Origin: CAYFMS01 sp964491425
GTDB lineage: Bacteria > Patescibacteriota > Patescibacteriia > UBA9934
Reading direction: 5' to 3'
NCBI GenBank assembly: GCA_964491425.1
Contig: CAZBFR010000018.1
Coordinates: 1 to 14,801 of the forward strand
Length of the DNA: 14,801 nt
In this document: positions 6,638 through 13,479 of the stretch, one piece after another
How positions within the stretch are numbered: the first letter of the stretch is position 1
How the letters are laid out: the number at the start of each line of letters is the position of its first letter
Notes under the pieces: generated by a model
The model's database searches: none
The model's input: the letters and a program-made list of their open reading frames with translations, nothing else
Told to the model about the DNA's origin: nothing
Position numbers and translations under genes: made by a program

Positions 6638-7135
6638 CTAATTTCTCGGTAGGCTCGAGCATTCACCTGGCGCCCAACCCGTTTCGGTCGCGCAATTTAG
6701 GCCCTTCGCGAGTCCTAGGAGCGAGGATCCTCGTTCGAGTTCAAATTCGATTCGGTAACCGGTCGTTCCCCCGATATAGCAGTAAGCGTTCTTTTCCTCC
6801 GCGCAAGAAACGAGCTCTTTAAGTCCGCTAGACGGCGGAATCGCGAGGGTTTGTTGGTAGATTGTACCTGTACAGGTTCCGGCAAATCCCGTCTCGTCGA
6901 TACATCTCGTCGTTTCGGAACCAAGCGGAATTCCAGAACTACTAAACGGGTACTCGTTTTGCGCAAGATAGTAAAGCTCGAGACCAACCTGTGTTTGCCT
7001 TACGTCCGAAAGTCGAACCGCGTCTCTCGCTTGTGCCCGCGCGTTTGTTAACGCGAAGACAGCAAGAAGTCCGACGACTCCAAGAACGAGTCCGAAAGTG
7101 AGAATCTGTACGCGTGTTTTTGTCGAATCCTCCAT
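6638..7135 (-). CDS. Type IV pilin-like protein without prepilin cleavage site
   Basis: A 165-residue protein with one N-terminal membrane helix (about 10-30). Next comes ARAQARDAVRLSDVRQTQVG (32-51) and LELYYLAQNEYP (52-63), the hallmark of pilin/pseudopilin stalk helices in this bacterial group. The globular part has six cysteines (78, 88, 111, 119, 148, 159) and could hold three disulfides. The N-terminus MEDSTKTRVQ lacks the usual G/A-F-T-L-I-E processing site: no Glu at +5 and no short basic leader ending in Gly or Ala. It may therefore stay uncleaved in the membrane, as a minor or assembly factor. It is followed after one base by the prepilin peptidase. A TGATATACT box six bases before the ATG suggests a leaderless transcript. 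The specific role is unknown. Confidence 0.8.
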   Translation of the reverse strand: MEDSTKTRVQILTFGLVLGVVGLLAVFALTNARAQARDAVRLSDVRQTQVGLELYYLAQNEYPFSSSGIPLGSETTRCIDETGFAGTCTGTIYQQTLAIPPSSGLKELVSCAEEKNAYCYIGGTTGYRIEFELERGSSLLGLAKGLNCATETGWAPGECSSLPRN

Positions 7136-7141
7136 AGCGTT

Positions 7142-7150
7142 AGTATATCA
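7142..7150 (-). promoter_or_regulatory. Candidate promoter of pilin-like gene, leaderless type
   Basis: TGA plus TATACT (7142-7147) on the minus strand forms an extended -10 in the 18-base gap between two genes. Six bases separate it from the ATG at 7135. No convincing -35 is visible. Confidence 0.5.
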
Positions 7151-7153
7151 CGG

Positions 7154-7519
7154 TTAGGTAAGCGCTTTCGCGATACGCTGTGCAATTTCCGTAGGAGTTG
7201 TGTGCGCCCCCGAGAAAAGTTCTTCGTAGGTCGTGCGTTTAAGCGCGAATCGATCAGCGGAACGTAATCGTTTCGCGTAGAAAAAATACGGAATTTGTTG
7301 GAGTGTCGGTAGCGAAGCGAGATATTTATAGAGGCCGACAAGATCGATCGCACAAGCAATATCGATAAGGAGTGCCTGTGGTCGACGCTTAGCCGCCTTT
7401 CGTTCGAGATCCTCAAGTGTAGAGGTCATTGCAACCGAAAAATTCCGACTCGCGAGCCTTTTCTCGAGTAGGGCTCCGAACGTATCGTCGCAAATAAGAG
7501 CGAGAACGCGTTTTTGCAT
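7154..7519 (-). CDS. Degenerate response-regulator receiver-like protein
   Basis: A 121-residue single-domain protein shaped like a CheY receiver. It starts with strand VLALIC and acidic pair DD (11-12), and Asp53 sits in LLIDIA at the normal phosphoacceptor place. The rest is eroded: the strand usually ending in Thr/Ser-Ala reads YFFYAK (78-83), and no conserved Lys-Pro follows near the last strand. It may be a pseudo-receiver used for protein contacts rather than phosphorelay. No output domain and no kinase are nearby. It is one base downstream of pilM and 18 bases upstream of the pilin-like gene, so a role in pilus assembly or its control is likely (inference from context). Confidence 0.72.
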   Translation of the reverse strand: MQKRVLALICDDTFGALLEKRLASRNFSVAMTSTLEDLERKAAKRRPQALLIDIACAIDLVGLYKYLASLPTLQQIPYFFYAKRLRSADRFALKRTTYEELFSGAHTTPTEIAQRIAKALT

Positions 7520-7520
7520 A

Positions 7521-8582
7521 TTACCGTTTACCCTTCATCGCAAGACCGATCGCGACGGCAAAGCTCGGGCCATTCTCGTCAAGCGCCGGGCGAAGTCCGG
7601 CCGGAATCGCGATACGCGCCCACGGATCTCCAAGGTAAACATTGATATTAAGCGCCTTTGAGAGATATGGGTCAAGATATGGAAGATGGGCCGACCCTCC
7701 GGTAACAATGATCTTTTCGACGGTGTTGTAGGAATGGAATTCTTGTTGCGCGTAAAGGTCGAGCGAATAGCGCATTTCGTGGAGAATCGGTTGGAGCGCG
7801 TCGACGATAAACTTCGGAACCTCTTTCGACTCCGCCTCGGCGAGATCTCGTTTAACCTGCTCGGCTTCGTTCAAATCGATATTCATCATTTGCGCAATTC
7901 GCTTCGTTACATCGTTTCCGCCGGTTGCAATACTTCTGTGGAGGAATGGAAAACCTTCTTGGACGATCGTTACCGTTGTTCGATCGTGACCAATGTCGAC
8001 GATCATAACGCGCGACTTGTCTTTACCGATAAGCGAACGAATAAGTCCGAACGCCTCCGTTTCAAGCGATTGTAAGGCGATACCCGATTCCGCAAAGAGC
8101 GCGGTGTAATTTAAAACAAGCTCCTTTGGCGCGCCCGAAACGAGAACTCGGGCGTGCTTAGCTTCGCTTTTTTCTTCGGGCTTATCGATAACTAAAATAT
8201 CGAGAATCATCTCGTCGATCGGCTTTGGAAGAAGTGTCGTTACACGCTTCTTCGCAGCCTCCTCCATAACCGCAAGTTCCTTAGACGGTGGGACGGTAAA
8301 AATCGCGTGGAATACTTCGTGACTTGGAAGCGACGCGTTTGCCGTACGAACTTTCATTCCGGCTTGATCGGCGATCGCCTTAAGAACCGGTCCTCCGCTT
8401 TTCGCAGATGTAAGAACCGTTCCGCGATTCATTTCGCTTTCTTTGAAATGGGCCTGTCCATACGTCCCGAGCCGAGATTTTCCGGCTTCATCAAACAATT
8501 CAACCGCTTTAATTCCGGTTGTTCCAATATCAACACCGATAAGTCCGGGCGTCTCTTCTTTTTTTCCTCCAAAGAGTGCCAT
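7521..8582 (-). CDS. pilM: Type IV pilus inner-membrane platform protein PilM
   Basis: A 353-residue actin-like ATPase-fold protein of normal PilM length. GVDIGTTGIK (16-25) is the first phosphate loop, VDIGHDRTTV (195-204) the second, and VTGGSAHLP (293-301) the adenosine-side motif. NVYLGDPWARI near residue 314 is the typical PilM C-terminal block. PilM is cytoplasmic and binds the N-terminus of PilN to link the assembly ATPases to the membrane alignment complex. pilN, pilO, pilB and pilC are not in the window. A TGGTATAGT box ends nine bases before the ATG, in the 21-base gap after rnhA, so the pilus genes may have their own promoter. Confidence 0.92.
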   Translation of the reverse strand: MALFGGKKEETPGLIGVDIGTTGIKAVELFDEAGKSRLGTYGQAHFKESEMNRGTVLTSAKSGGPVLKAIADQAGMKVRTANASLPSHEVFHAIFTVPPSKELAVMEEAAKKRVTTLLPKPIDEMILDILVIDKPEEKSEAKHARVLVSGAPKELVLNYTALFAESGIALQSLETEAFGLIRSLIGKDKSRVMIVDIGHDRTTVTIVQEGFPFLHRSIATGGNDVTKRIAQMMNIDLNEAEQVKRDLAEAESKEVPKFIVDALQPILHEMRYSLDLYAQQEFHSYNTVEKIIVTGGSAHLPYLDPYLSKALNINVYLGDPWARIAIPAGLRPALDENGPSFAVAIGLAMKGKR

Positions 8583-8591
8583 ATGGTCGAC

Positions 8592-8600
8592 ACTATACCA
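8592..8600 (-). promoter_or_regulatory. Candidate pilM promoter, nearly leaderless
   Basis: TGG plus TATAGT (8592-8597) on the minus strand is a strong extended -10 between rnhA and pilM. The -10 box ends nine bases before the ATG at 8582. No good -35 is present. A leader of about 0-3 bases is predicted. Confidence 0.5.
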
Positions 8601-8603
8601 TAG

Positions 8604-9014
8604 CTACACGTTCCGATCGATCACTTCGTTCACAATCGAATCGGCAACCGTGTTGTACTCGCGACGAACATGGGAAAATGAAATAGCTTTAAACGATTTC
8701 ATCAATTCTTTAATCGTCGTGTGGAACGGTTTAAGCCCGAGGTTTTTTACTTTGTACTGACCGTTGATTTGTTTAACCGCAAGTTCGGAATCGAGGCGCA
8801 CTTCGAGTTCTTCGACGCCAAGCTCGAGCGCTTTAAGAAGCCCGATTCGAATCGCGTTGTATTCCGCGACATTATTTGTCGCCACTCCGAGATACTCGCT
8901 CGCTCTCGCAACCTCTCGCTCCTCGCCGTCTACGAGTTCATACAAGACGGAACCCGATCCCGCCGGTCCGGGATTTCCTCTCGAACCCCCGTCCGCATAC
9001 ATTCGATATTTCAT
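8604..9014 (-). CDS. rnhA: Ribonuclease HI-family protein
   Basis: A 136-residue RNase H fold protein. The four catalytic acids are visible: Asp8 in YADGGSRGNPG, Glu51 in NNVAEYNA, Asp75 in RLDSELAVKQING and Asp125 in HVRREYNTVADSIVNE. It degrades the RNA strand of RNA-DNA hybrids such as R-loops and primers. The basic handle loop of E. coli RnhA appears absent, as in the shorter RNase HI-like proteins of many bacteria and archaea. The ATG overlaps the recJ stop as ATGA, which suggests coupled translation with RecJ, and both act on nucleic acid. Confidence 0.93.
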   Translation of the reverse strand: MKYRMYADGGSRGNPGPAGSGSVLYELVDGEEREVARASEYLGVATNNVAEYNAIRIGLLKALELGVEELEVRLDSELAVKQINGQYKVKNLGLKPFHTTIKELMKSFKAISFSHVRREYNTVADSIVNEVIDRNV

Positions 9015-10705
9015 AGCATTAAATCGATTAATTCAAATTGAAGCTCACTTCTTCCATTCCACTCGTTAACCTGTATACGATACACGAGATCAATCGTGGT
9101 GCCAGGAGTGAGCTGTGACTCAAGATCGCCAAATCCGAATCCGACACCCTTCCAGAGCTTTCCAGTCTTTGTTAGGAGCGAAAGCCGAAGGTGTTTTCCG
9201 TCCGACCCAATTTTTCCGGAATTTGCGACCTTTGCCCCTCGCATAACGAATACCGGTTCGCGATTCCCCTCTCCAAACGGCTCGAAACGCTGTAGTTCGA
9301 TAAAAAACTCCGGCGTAACAATCTCGAGCGGTAATTCGAAATCGATTTCGAGCGACGGCTTTGGTTGTTCATTTCCAAAGAACGATTCCGCAAAGGTTTC
9401 CACCCCTTGTTTAAACGTTTGGAGGTGTTCCTGTGCGATCGTAAGTCCGCAAGCCTGCGGATGCCCGCCAAATTTTACGAAAATATCACCACAGCTTTTC
9501 ATCGCCTCAACGAGATGGAGCCCGCCCGCCGTTCGACCCGAACCGACGTAGTTTTTACCGACTTTCGCAAGAACAAAGGTCGGGAGCCCAAAATCTTGTA
9601 CAAGCTTTCCCGCCGCGAGCCCGATTACCCCGGGATGCCAATGTTCTTCCCAAACAATAATCGCCGGTTTTTTACTTTGTTCATTTTCCACTTTCGCCTT
9701 CGCCTCACGATACGCAACATCCGAAATTTTCTTTCGCTCGCGATTAAGCGTCTCGAGAAGCTCGACGTGTTCGCGCGCCTCTTCTTCCGTTTTAGCCGTG
9801 AGGGCCTCAAACGCGTGTTTTGCGTGCTTAACGCGCCCCGCTGCGTTAATTCTCGGTCCAATTTGAAACCCAATCGTTTGCGTATTAATCGTCCCGTCCG
9901 CACGCGACATTTGAAGGAGGGCGCGAAGACCCGGCCACTTCGTTTTTTTAAGTACCTTTAATCCAAAATGCTCGAGAACACGGTTCTCTCCAAGAATCGG
10001 CATCACGTCCGTTACGGTCGCGATCGCGACAAAATCCACAAACCACTTCTCGTACCCCTCCGGAAGCTCCGCTCCCCTCGCCCGCGCCTCGCGAATTAAC
10101 GCCGTCGCGAATTTGTACGCAACCCCCGTCCCACAGAGTTTCTTGTTTGGATACTCTTCGCCAGGTGCGAGAGGATGAAGGATAAGCGCATGCTCCGGTA
10201 GACGCTCTCCAAGCTGATGATGATCACAAATTATCACGTCGATCCCCAATTCTTTCGCAAGATCAAACTCGTTCGCATTCGCAATTCCACAATCAACCGT
10301 TATAAGAAGGTTCACCCCTTCCTCACCGAACCGCGCAATCGTATGCCGAGCAACCCCGTACCCGTCCTTCTCGCGATCGGGCAAAAAAACGTCGAGGTGC
10401 AAATCGAACGAAAGCGTCCGCGCGATATCGCGAAGCGCAAGCGTTAAAACCGAGGACCCACAAACCCCGTCGGCGTCGTAATCGCCGTGCACCACGATCT
10501 TCTCCCCGCCCTCAAGCGCCTTAAACACCCGCGCAACCGCAAGCCCCATCTTCGTAAACAAATCCGGGTCGTGGAGATCGCGAGACCAATCCATCGTAAA
10601 AAACGCCTCCTGATCCTCCGGCTTCACTCCGCGGTTCTCAAGGAGCGCCAAAATCGGATCGGAAACCTCCTCCCGCTTCGTTTTCCAAGCAAATCGCGAC
10701 GTCAT
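9011..10705 (-). CDS. recJ: Single-stranded-DNA exonuclease RecJ
   Basis: A 564-residue DHH/DHHA1 phosphoesterase. With ATG 10705 as start, DYDADG lies at 75-80, the DHH motif (CDHHQLG) near 160-166, GSGRT near 388 and GGHPQACG near 413-420. A C-terminal OB-type domain follows, ending with QFELIDL. RecJ degrades single-stranded DNA 5' to 3' in recombination and mismatch repair using Mn or Mg. I chose ATG 10705 over the earlier in-frame ATG at 10729. The earlier start would place codons over the -10 box, and the TGGTACACT element six bases upstream predicts transcription starting at 10705. recJ is the first gene of the minus-strand block and overlaps rnhA by four bases. Confidence 0.94.
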   Translation of the reverse strand: MTSRFAWKTKREEVSDPILALLENRGVKPEDQEAFFTMDWSRDLHDPDLFTKMGLAVARVFKALEGGEKIVVHGDYDADGVCGSSVLTLALRDIARTLSFDLHLDVFLPDREKDGYGVARHTIARFGEEGVNLLITVDCGIANANEFDLAKELGIDVIICDHHQLGERLPEHALILHPLAPGEEYPNKKLCGTGVAYKFATALIREARARGAELPEGYEKWFVDFVAIATVTDVMPILGENRVLEHFGLKVLKKTKWPGLRALLQMSRADGTINTQTIGFQIGPRINAAGRVKHAKHAFEALTAKTEEEAREHVELLETLNRERKKISDVAYREAKAKVENEQSKKPAIIVWEEHWHPGVIGLAAGKLVQDFGLPTFVLAKVGKNYVGSGRTAGGLHLVEAMKSCGDIFVKFGGHPQACGLTIAQEHLQTFKQGVETFAESFFGNEQPKPSLEIDFELPLEIVTPEFFIELQRFEPFGEGNREPVFVMRGAKVANSGKIGSDGKHLRLSLLTKTGKLWKGVGFGFGDLESQLTPGTTIDLVYRIQVNEWNGRSELQFELIDLML

Positions 10706-10711
10706 GGGAGT

Positions 10712-10720
10712 AGTGTACCA
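10712..10720 (-). promoter_or_regulatory. Candidate recJ block promoter, leaderless type
   Basis: On the minus strand TGG is followed by TACACT (10712-10717), an extended -10 ending six bases before ATG 10705. No -35 is recognisable. It lies only five bases from the -35 of the divergent plus-strand gene, so the two promoters share DNA. Confidence 0.55.
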
Positions 10721-10722
10721 CA

Positions 10723-10751
10723 TTGACAAAACCCTCTTTTTCTGATATTAT
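10723..10751 (+). promoter_or_regulatory. Strong sigma-70-type promoter of the 10775 gene
   Basis: TTGACA (10723-10728), a 17-base spacer and TATTAT (10746-10751) are close to consensus on the plus strand. The predicted start near 10758 gives a leader of about 17 bases containing GGAGG (10766-10770). Confidence 0.8.
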
Positions 10752-10774
10752 TCCCCGGCCATTTTGGAGGCCAA

Positions 10775-11200
10775 TTGTCCCACATATCGGATCCCGACAC
10801 GGACGAACAGCACGTTCTCTACCTCGATCGAACGGTCGACGAGGATGCGAAAACGGACGAGTGCGAGGGGGCGCGAACACCGACGTTCCCGACAGCTGTT
10901 GCGGTTCGTCAACGCCACCCGCTCTCCAAGGTGAGAACGAAGATGCGGAGGGGCGCCGGTCTTGGCTGGTACAGGTCGAAGATTCTGTACCGTCGGATCT
11001 ACGAGGCTGGCACCGTCCTATCCGCGGAGGTCGAAGAGGCCTTGGCGAAAATCCTCTTCCGTCGCGGGGTCGTCCGACTCACGCAGGCCGAACGTATCGC
11101 TTTCGAGCGGTACAAGTCGATCCTGTCCGTGTTCGGGATCGTCGCCGCCCTACTCACCTTCTTGTTCGGCGTCGAGCTCTACAACTACGCGCTCCTCTAG
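10775..11200 (+). CDS. Hypothetical tail-anchored membrane protein, 141 aa, TTG start
   Basis: I do not recognise this protein. Residues 1-60 are polar and probably disordered. Residues about 65-115 look like an amphipathic helical region rich in Arg and Glu (YRSKILYRRIYEAG, AEVEEALAKIL, LTQAERIAF). A single membrane segment (about 115-136) ends five residues from the C-terminus, so a tail-anchored topology facing the cytoplasm is likely. The start is TTG, chosen because GGAGG ends four bases upstream and a near-consensus promoter precedes it; the next in-frame ATG is at 10943. Codons are GC-rich at third positions, unlike the minus-strand genes. The unit is monocistronic and ends in a perfect hairpin. 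It lies between the recJ and lepA blocks on the opposite strand. Confidence 0.75.
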   Translation: MSHISDPDTDEQHVLYLDRTVDEDAKTDECEGARTPTFPTAVAVRQRHPLSKVRTKMRRGAGLGWYRSKILYRRIYEAGTVLSAEVEEALAKILFRRGVVRLTQAERIAFERYKSILSVFGIVAALLTFLFGVELYNYALL

Positions 11201-11224
11201 CGCGCGGAGCCTCGCGCCGACCTC

Positions 11225-11248
11225 AAAGCCACCCCCTCGGGTGGCTTT
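11225..11248. terminator. Intrinsic hairpin terminator between convergent genes
   Basis: AAAGCCACCC (11225-11234) and GGGTGGCTTT (11239-11248) form a perfect 10-bp stem with loop CCTC. The stem ends in T residues on either strand, though the T tract is short. It lies 24 bases after the plus-strand stop (11200) and 7 bases after the minus-strand Nudix stop, so it can serve both. Confidence 0.8.
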
Positions 11249-11255
11249 CACGCAT

Positions 11256-11633
11256 CTATATCTCCATTATCTTCAAGCACTCTGAAACGGACGGATGAAG
11301 TTCAAGCTCTTGAATTTCCGGTATCGTAAACCAACCGTGATCAGAATGATCTTTAGAACGAACAAATTCTCCAGTGTACTGACTAGGTTCAAAATAGTGA
11401 AAAAGCAGATCGTGCGTGTTGTCGGTAAAGCGTGCCGAGTAGAGTTCCGGCCCAGGAATTATCGTATAACCGGTTTCTTCTTGTACCTCCCGCACAACGG
11501 ACTCTACTGCACTTTCCCCCGGATCGTGTTTTCCACCGGCAAAATCTCATGTGTCGGGGTAGCTTGTAGTACAGCGCTTCAAAAGCAAGTATTTTTCGCC
11601 GTCCTTTAAGATAGCCTTGGAAATTTCGATCAT
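11256..11633 (-). pseudogene. Nudix hydrolase gene with one in-frame TGA at the Trp position
   Basis: Read from ATG 11633, three bases after the lepA stop, the frame gives 125 codons of a Nudix protein broken only by TGA at codon 29 (11547-11549). The residues around it are SYPDT, stop, DFAGGKHDPGES, where Nudix proteins usually have Trp. One G-to-A change from TGG explains it. The Nudix box fits G-x5-E-x7-R-E-U-x-E-E-x-G-U exactly (residues 34-56). The C-terminal part, including DHGWFTIPEI, is intact. Restart at the in-box GTG (11495) would lose the GG and first Glu and be inactive. The likely original function is hydrolysis of a nucleoside diphosphate derivative. TGA is a normal stop for lgt, gatA and recJ here, so general recoding is unlikely. 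A fresh nonsense mutation or an assembly error is most likely. Confidence 0.82.
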
Positions 11634-11636
11634 AGC

Positions 11637-13439
11637 TTAGCGTTTCAAAATATTGAGATAGGCTTCGCTTGGGATATTAACTTTCCCCTTGCCCATAGCA
11701 AGCATCTTTTTCTTACCTTTCTTTTGTTTATCGAGAAGCTTTCGTTTTCGGGTAACGTCTCCGCCGTAGAGTTTTGCGGTAACGTCTTTTCGAAGCGCGG
11801 AGATTCGCTCGCTCGCGACGATCTTTCCTCCGACGGCCGCCTGAATTTTAATGACAAACTGTTGCCGTTGTAGTTCATTTTTCAAGGCCGTAACAATCCG
11901 CCGTCCCGTCGGTTCCGTTTCATTCCGATACGAAAAACTCGAAAGCGCCTCGACTTGTTCGTCGGCCACCAAGATATCAAGCCGAACAATATCGGCATCA
12001 CGGTACGTAAACACCTCGTAGTTCATCGACGCAAATCCCGAAGAGAAACTCTTTAACTTATCGTAAAAATCGACAATGACCGAGGACAAAGGGATCTCAT
12101 ATTTCAAAATCGCGCGATCCTCGCTTAAAAACTCCGTCGTAAGGTAGATAGCCTTTCGATCCTGCACGAACGTCATAATCGGTCCGATGTACGCCTTCGG
12201 AGTAATAATATCAATCTTCGCCCAAGGTTCCTCGATGTGATCGATAAACGACGGGTCGGGAAGCTCGTGCGGGCTCTTAATCGTTTCAGGTTCATTTTTG
12301 CCAGTGCGGTAAACATGATACGCAACAGACGGAACGGTTACGACAAGCGCAAGGTTAAACTCGCGCTCAAGACGTTCTTTTAAGATTTCGAGGTGGAGCA
12401 TTCCGAGAAGTCCGCAACGGAAACCGTAGCCAAGCGCTGGGGAGTGTTCGGGCTCAAACACAAGCGCCGCATCGTTAAGCTTAAGGCGGTCCATAGCGTC
12501 GCGAAGCGTCGGGTAGTCGCTTCCGTCTTCGGGAAACACGCCCGCAAACACCATCGGATTTGCCTCCTTGTATCCCGGAAGCGCCGGGGTATCCTTTGTT
12601 TTCTCGATCGTCATCGTGTCCCCGACGCGACAGGAGGCGATATCTTTAAAACCCGTAACAACGGCCCCGATTTGTCCCGTTGTTAGTTCATTTTCAGACG
12701 TAAATTTCGGCGCGAGTTTTCCAACCTCAAGAATTGTTTCGTCCGCTCCGGTTGCCTTCATGTGCAGACGATCATTTTTCTTAAGTGCCCCGTCAAATAA
12801 CCGAACATATGCAACGACTCCGCGGTAATCGTCATAGTAAGAATCAAACACAAGCGCGCGCGGCTTTCCCGTTTCTCCAACAGCTGGCGGCGGGATTCGT
12901 TCAATCACCGCGTCAAGAAGCGCGTCGACTCCCTGTCCCGTTTTTCCGGAAACCGCAAGAATATCTTCGCGCTTACATCCGATAAGCTTAATAAGCTCCT
13001 GCGCCCGCGCTTCAACGTCACTCGCCGGCAAATCAATCTTGTTAAGAACCGGAATGATCTCGAGGTTTTGCTCGAGCGCCAAATACAAATTTCCAATCGT
13101 CTGCGCCTGCACTCCCTGCGTCGAGTCGACAAGAAGAATCGCCCCTTCAACAGCGGCCAATGAGCGCGACACCTCGTAGTTAAAATCGACGTGGCCCGGT
13201 GTGTCGATAAGGTTAAGCGTGTACTCGACGCCGTCCTTTTTGTGCGCCATCCGTACCGGCGTAAGCTTAATCGTAATCCCACGCTCCCGCTCAATATCCA
13301 TCGAATCAAGAAGCTGATCCTGCATCTTCCGCTTATCAATCGTCCCCGTCATTTCCAAAATTCGGTCGGCAAGCGTCGACTTTCCATGGTCAATATGGGC
13401 AATAATGCAAAAATTTCTAATCCGATCTGGAGGGGTCAT
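11637..13439 (-). CDS. lepA: Elongation factor 4 (LepA)
   Basis: A 600-residue translational GTPase of normal EF4 length. G1 AHIDHGKS (14-21), switch I RGITIK (53-58), G3 DTPGH (79-83), G4 NKID (133-136) and G5 SGKTGQG are all present. They are followed by domains II, III and V and the LepA-specific C-terminal domain, which contains KLYGGDVTRKRKLL and GKGKVNIPSEAYL. EF4 back-translocates or remodels stalled ribosomes and is involved in 30S maturation. The ATG at 13439 gives the standard N-terminus. A TCGACA/TAGGAT pair ends nine bases before it. The broken Nudix gene follows after three bases, so the two share a transcript. Confidence 0.97.
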   Translation of the reverse strand: MTPPDRIRNFCIIAHIDHGKSTLADRILEMTGTIDKRKMQDQLLDSMDIERERGITIKLTPVRMAHKKDGVEYTLNLIDTPGHVDFNYEVSRSLAAVEGAILLVDSTQGVQAQTIGNLYLALEQNLEIIPVLNKIDLPASDVEARAQELIKLIGCKREDILAVSGKTGQGVDALLDAVIERIPPPAVGETGKPRALVFDSYYDDYRGVVAYVRLFDGALKKNDRLHMKATGADETILEVGKLAPKFTSENELTTGQIGAVVTGFKDIASCRVGDTMTIEKTKDTPALPGYKEANPMVFAGVFPEDGSDYPTLRDAMDRLKLNDAALVFEPEHSPALGYGFRCGLLGMLHLEILKERLEREFNLALVVTVPSVAYHVYRTGKNEPETIKSPHELPDPSFIDHIEEPWAKIDIITPKAYIGPIMTFVQDRKAIYLTTEFLSEDRAILKYEIPLSSVIVDFYDKLKSFSSGFASMNYEVFTYRDADIVRLDILVADEQVEALSSFSYRNETEPTGRRIVTALKNELQRQQFVIKIQAAVGGKIVASERISALRKDVTAKLYGGDVTRKRKLLDKQKKGKKKMLAMGKGKVNIPSEAYLNILKR

Positions 13440-13448
13440 AATAGTGCT

Positions 13449-13477
13449 ATCCTAACGGTTTTCCCCGTGATTGTCGA
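13449..13477 (-). promoter_or_regulatory. Candidate lepA promoter, nearly leaderless
   Basis: On the minus strand TCGACA (13472-13477, five of six to TTGACA) and TAGGAT (13449-13454) are 17 bases apart. The -10 ends nine bases before the lepA ATG, giving a leader of about three bases. It is back to back with the promoter of the 13531 gene. Confidence 0.5.
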
Positions 13478-13479
13478 GT

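Noticed and set aside
6637..6666. Earlier ATG (6666) for the prepilin peptidase
   Set aside because: It adds a polar decapeptide and overlaps the upstream gene; ATG 6636, one base after the stop, gives the normal start with a membrane helix.
10706..10729. Earlier ATG (10729) for RecJ
   Set aside because: Codons would lie across the recJ -10 box, and the extra eight residues are not family-like.
10723..11298. Long plus-strand frame of 191 codons overlapping the 10775 gene
   Set aside because: Its start codon is the -35 box itself, it runs through the hairpin terminator, it is rich in Arg, Gly, Pro and Ser as shadow frames are, and no Shine-Dalgarno precedes it.
11547..11549. UGA recoded as Gly, Trp or selenocysteine
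   Set aside because: TGA is the stop of lgt, gatA and recJ in this window, no conserved gene has another in-frame TGA, the family residue is Trp rather than Gly or Cys, and no selenocysteine hairpin was noticed.
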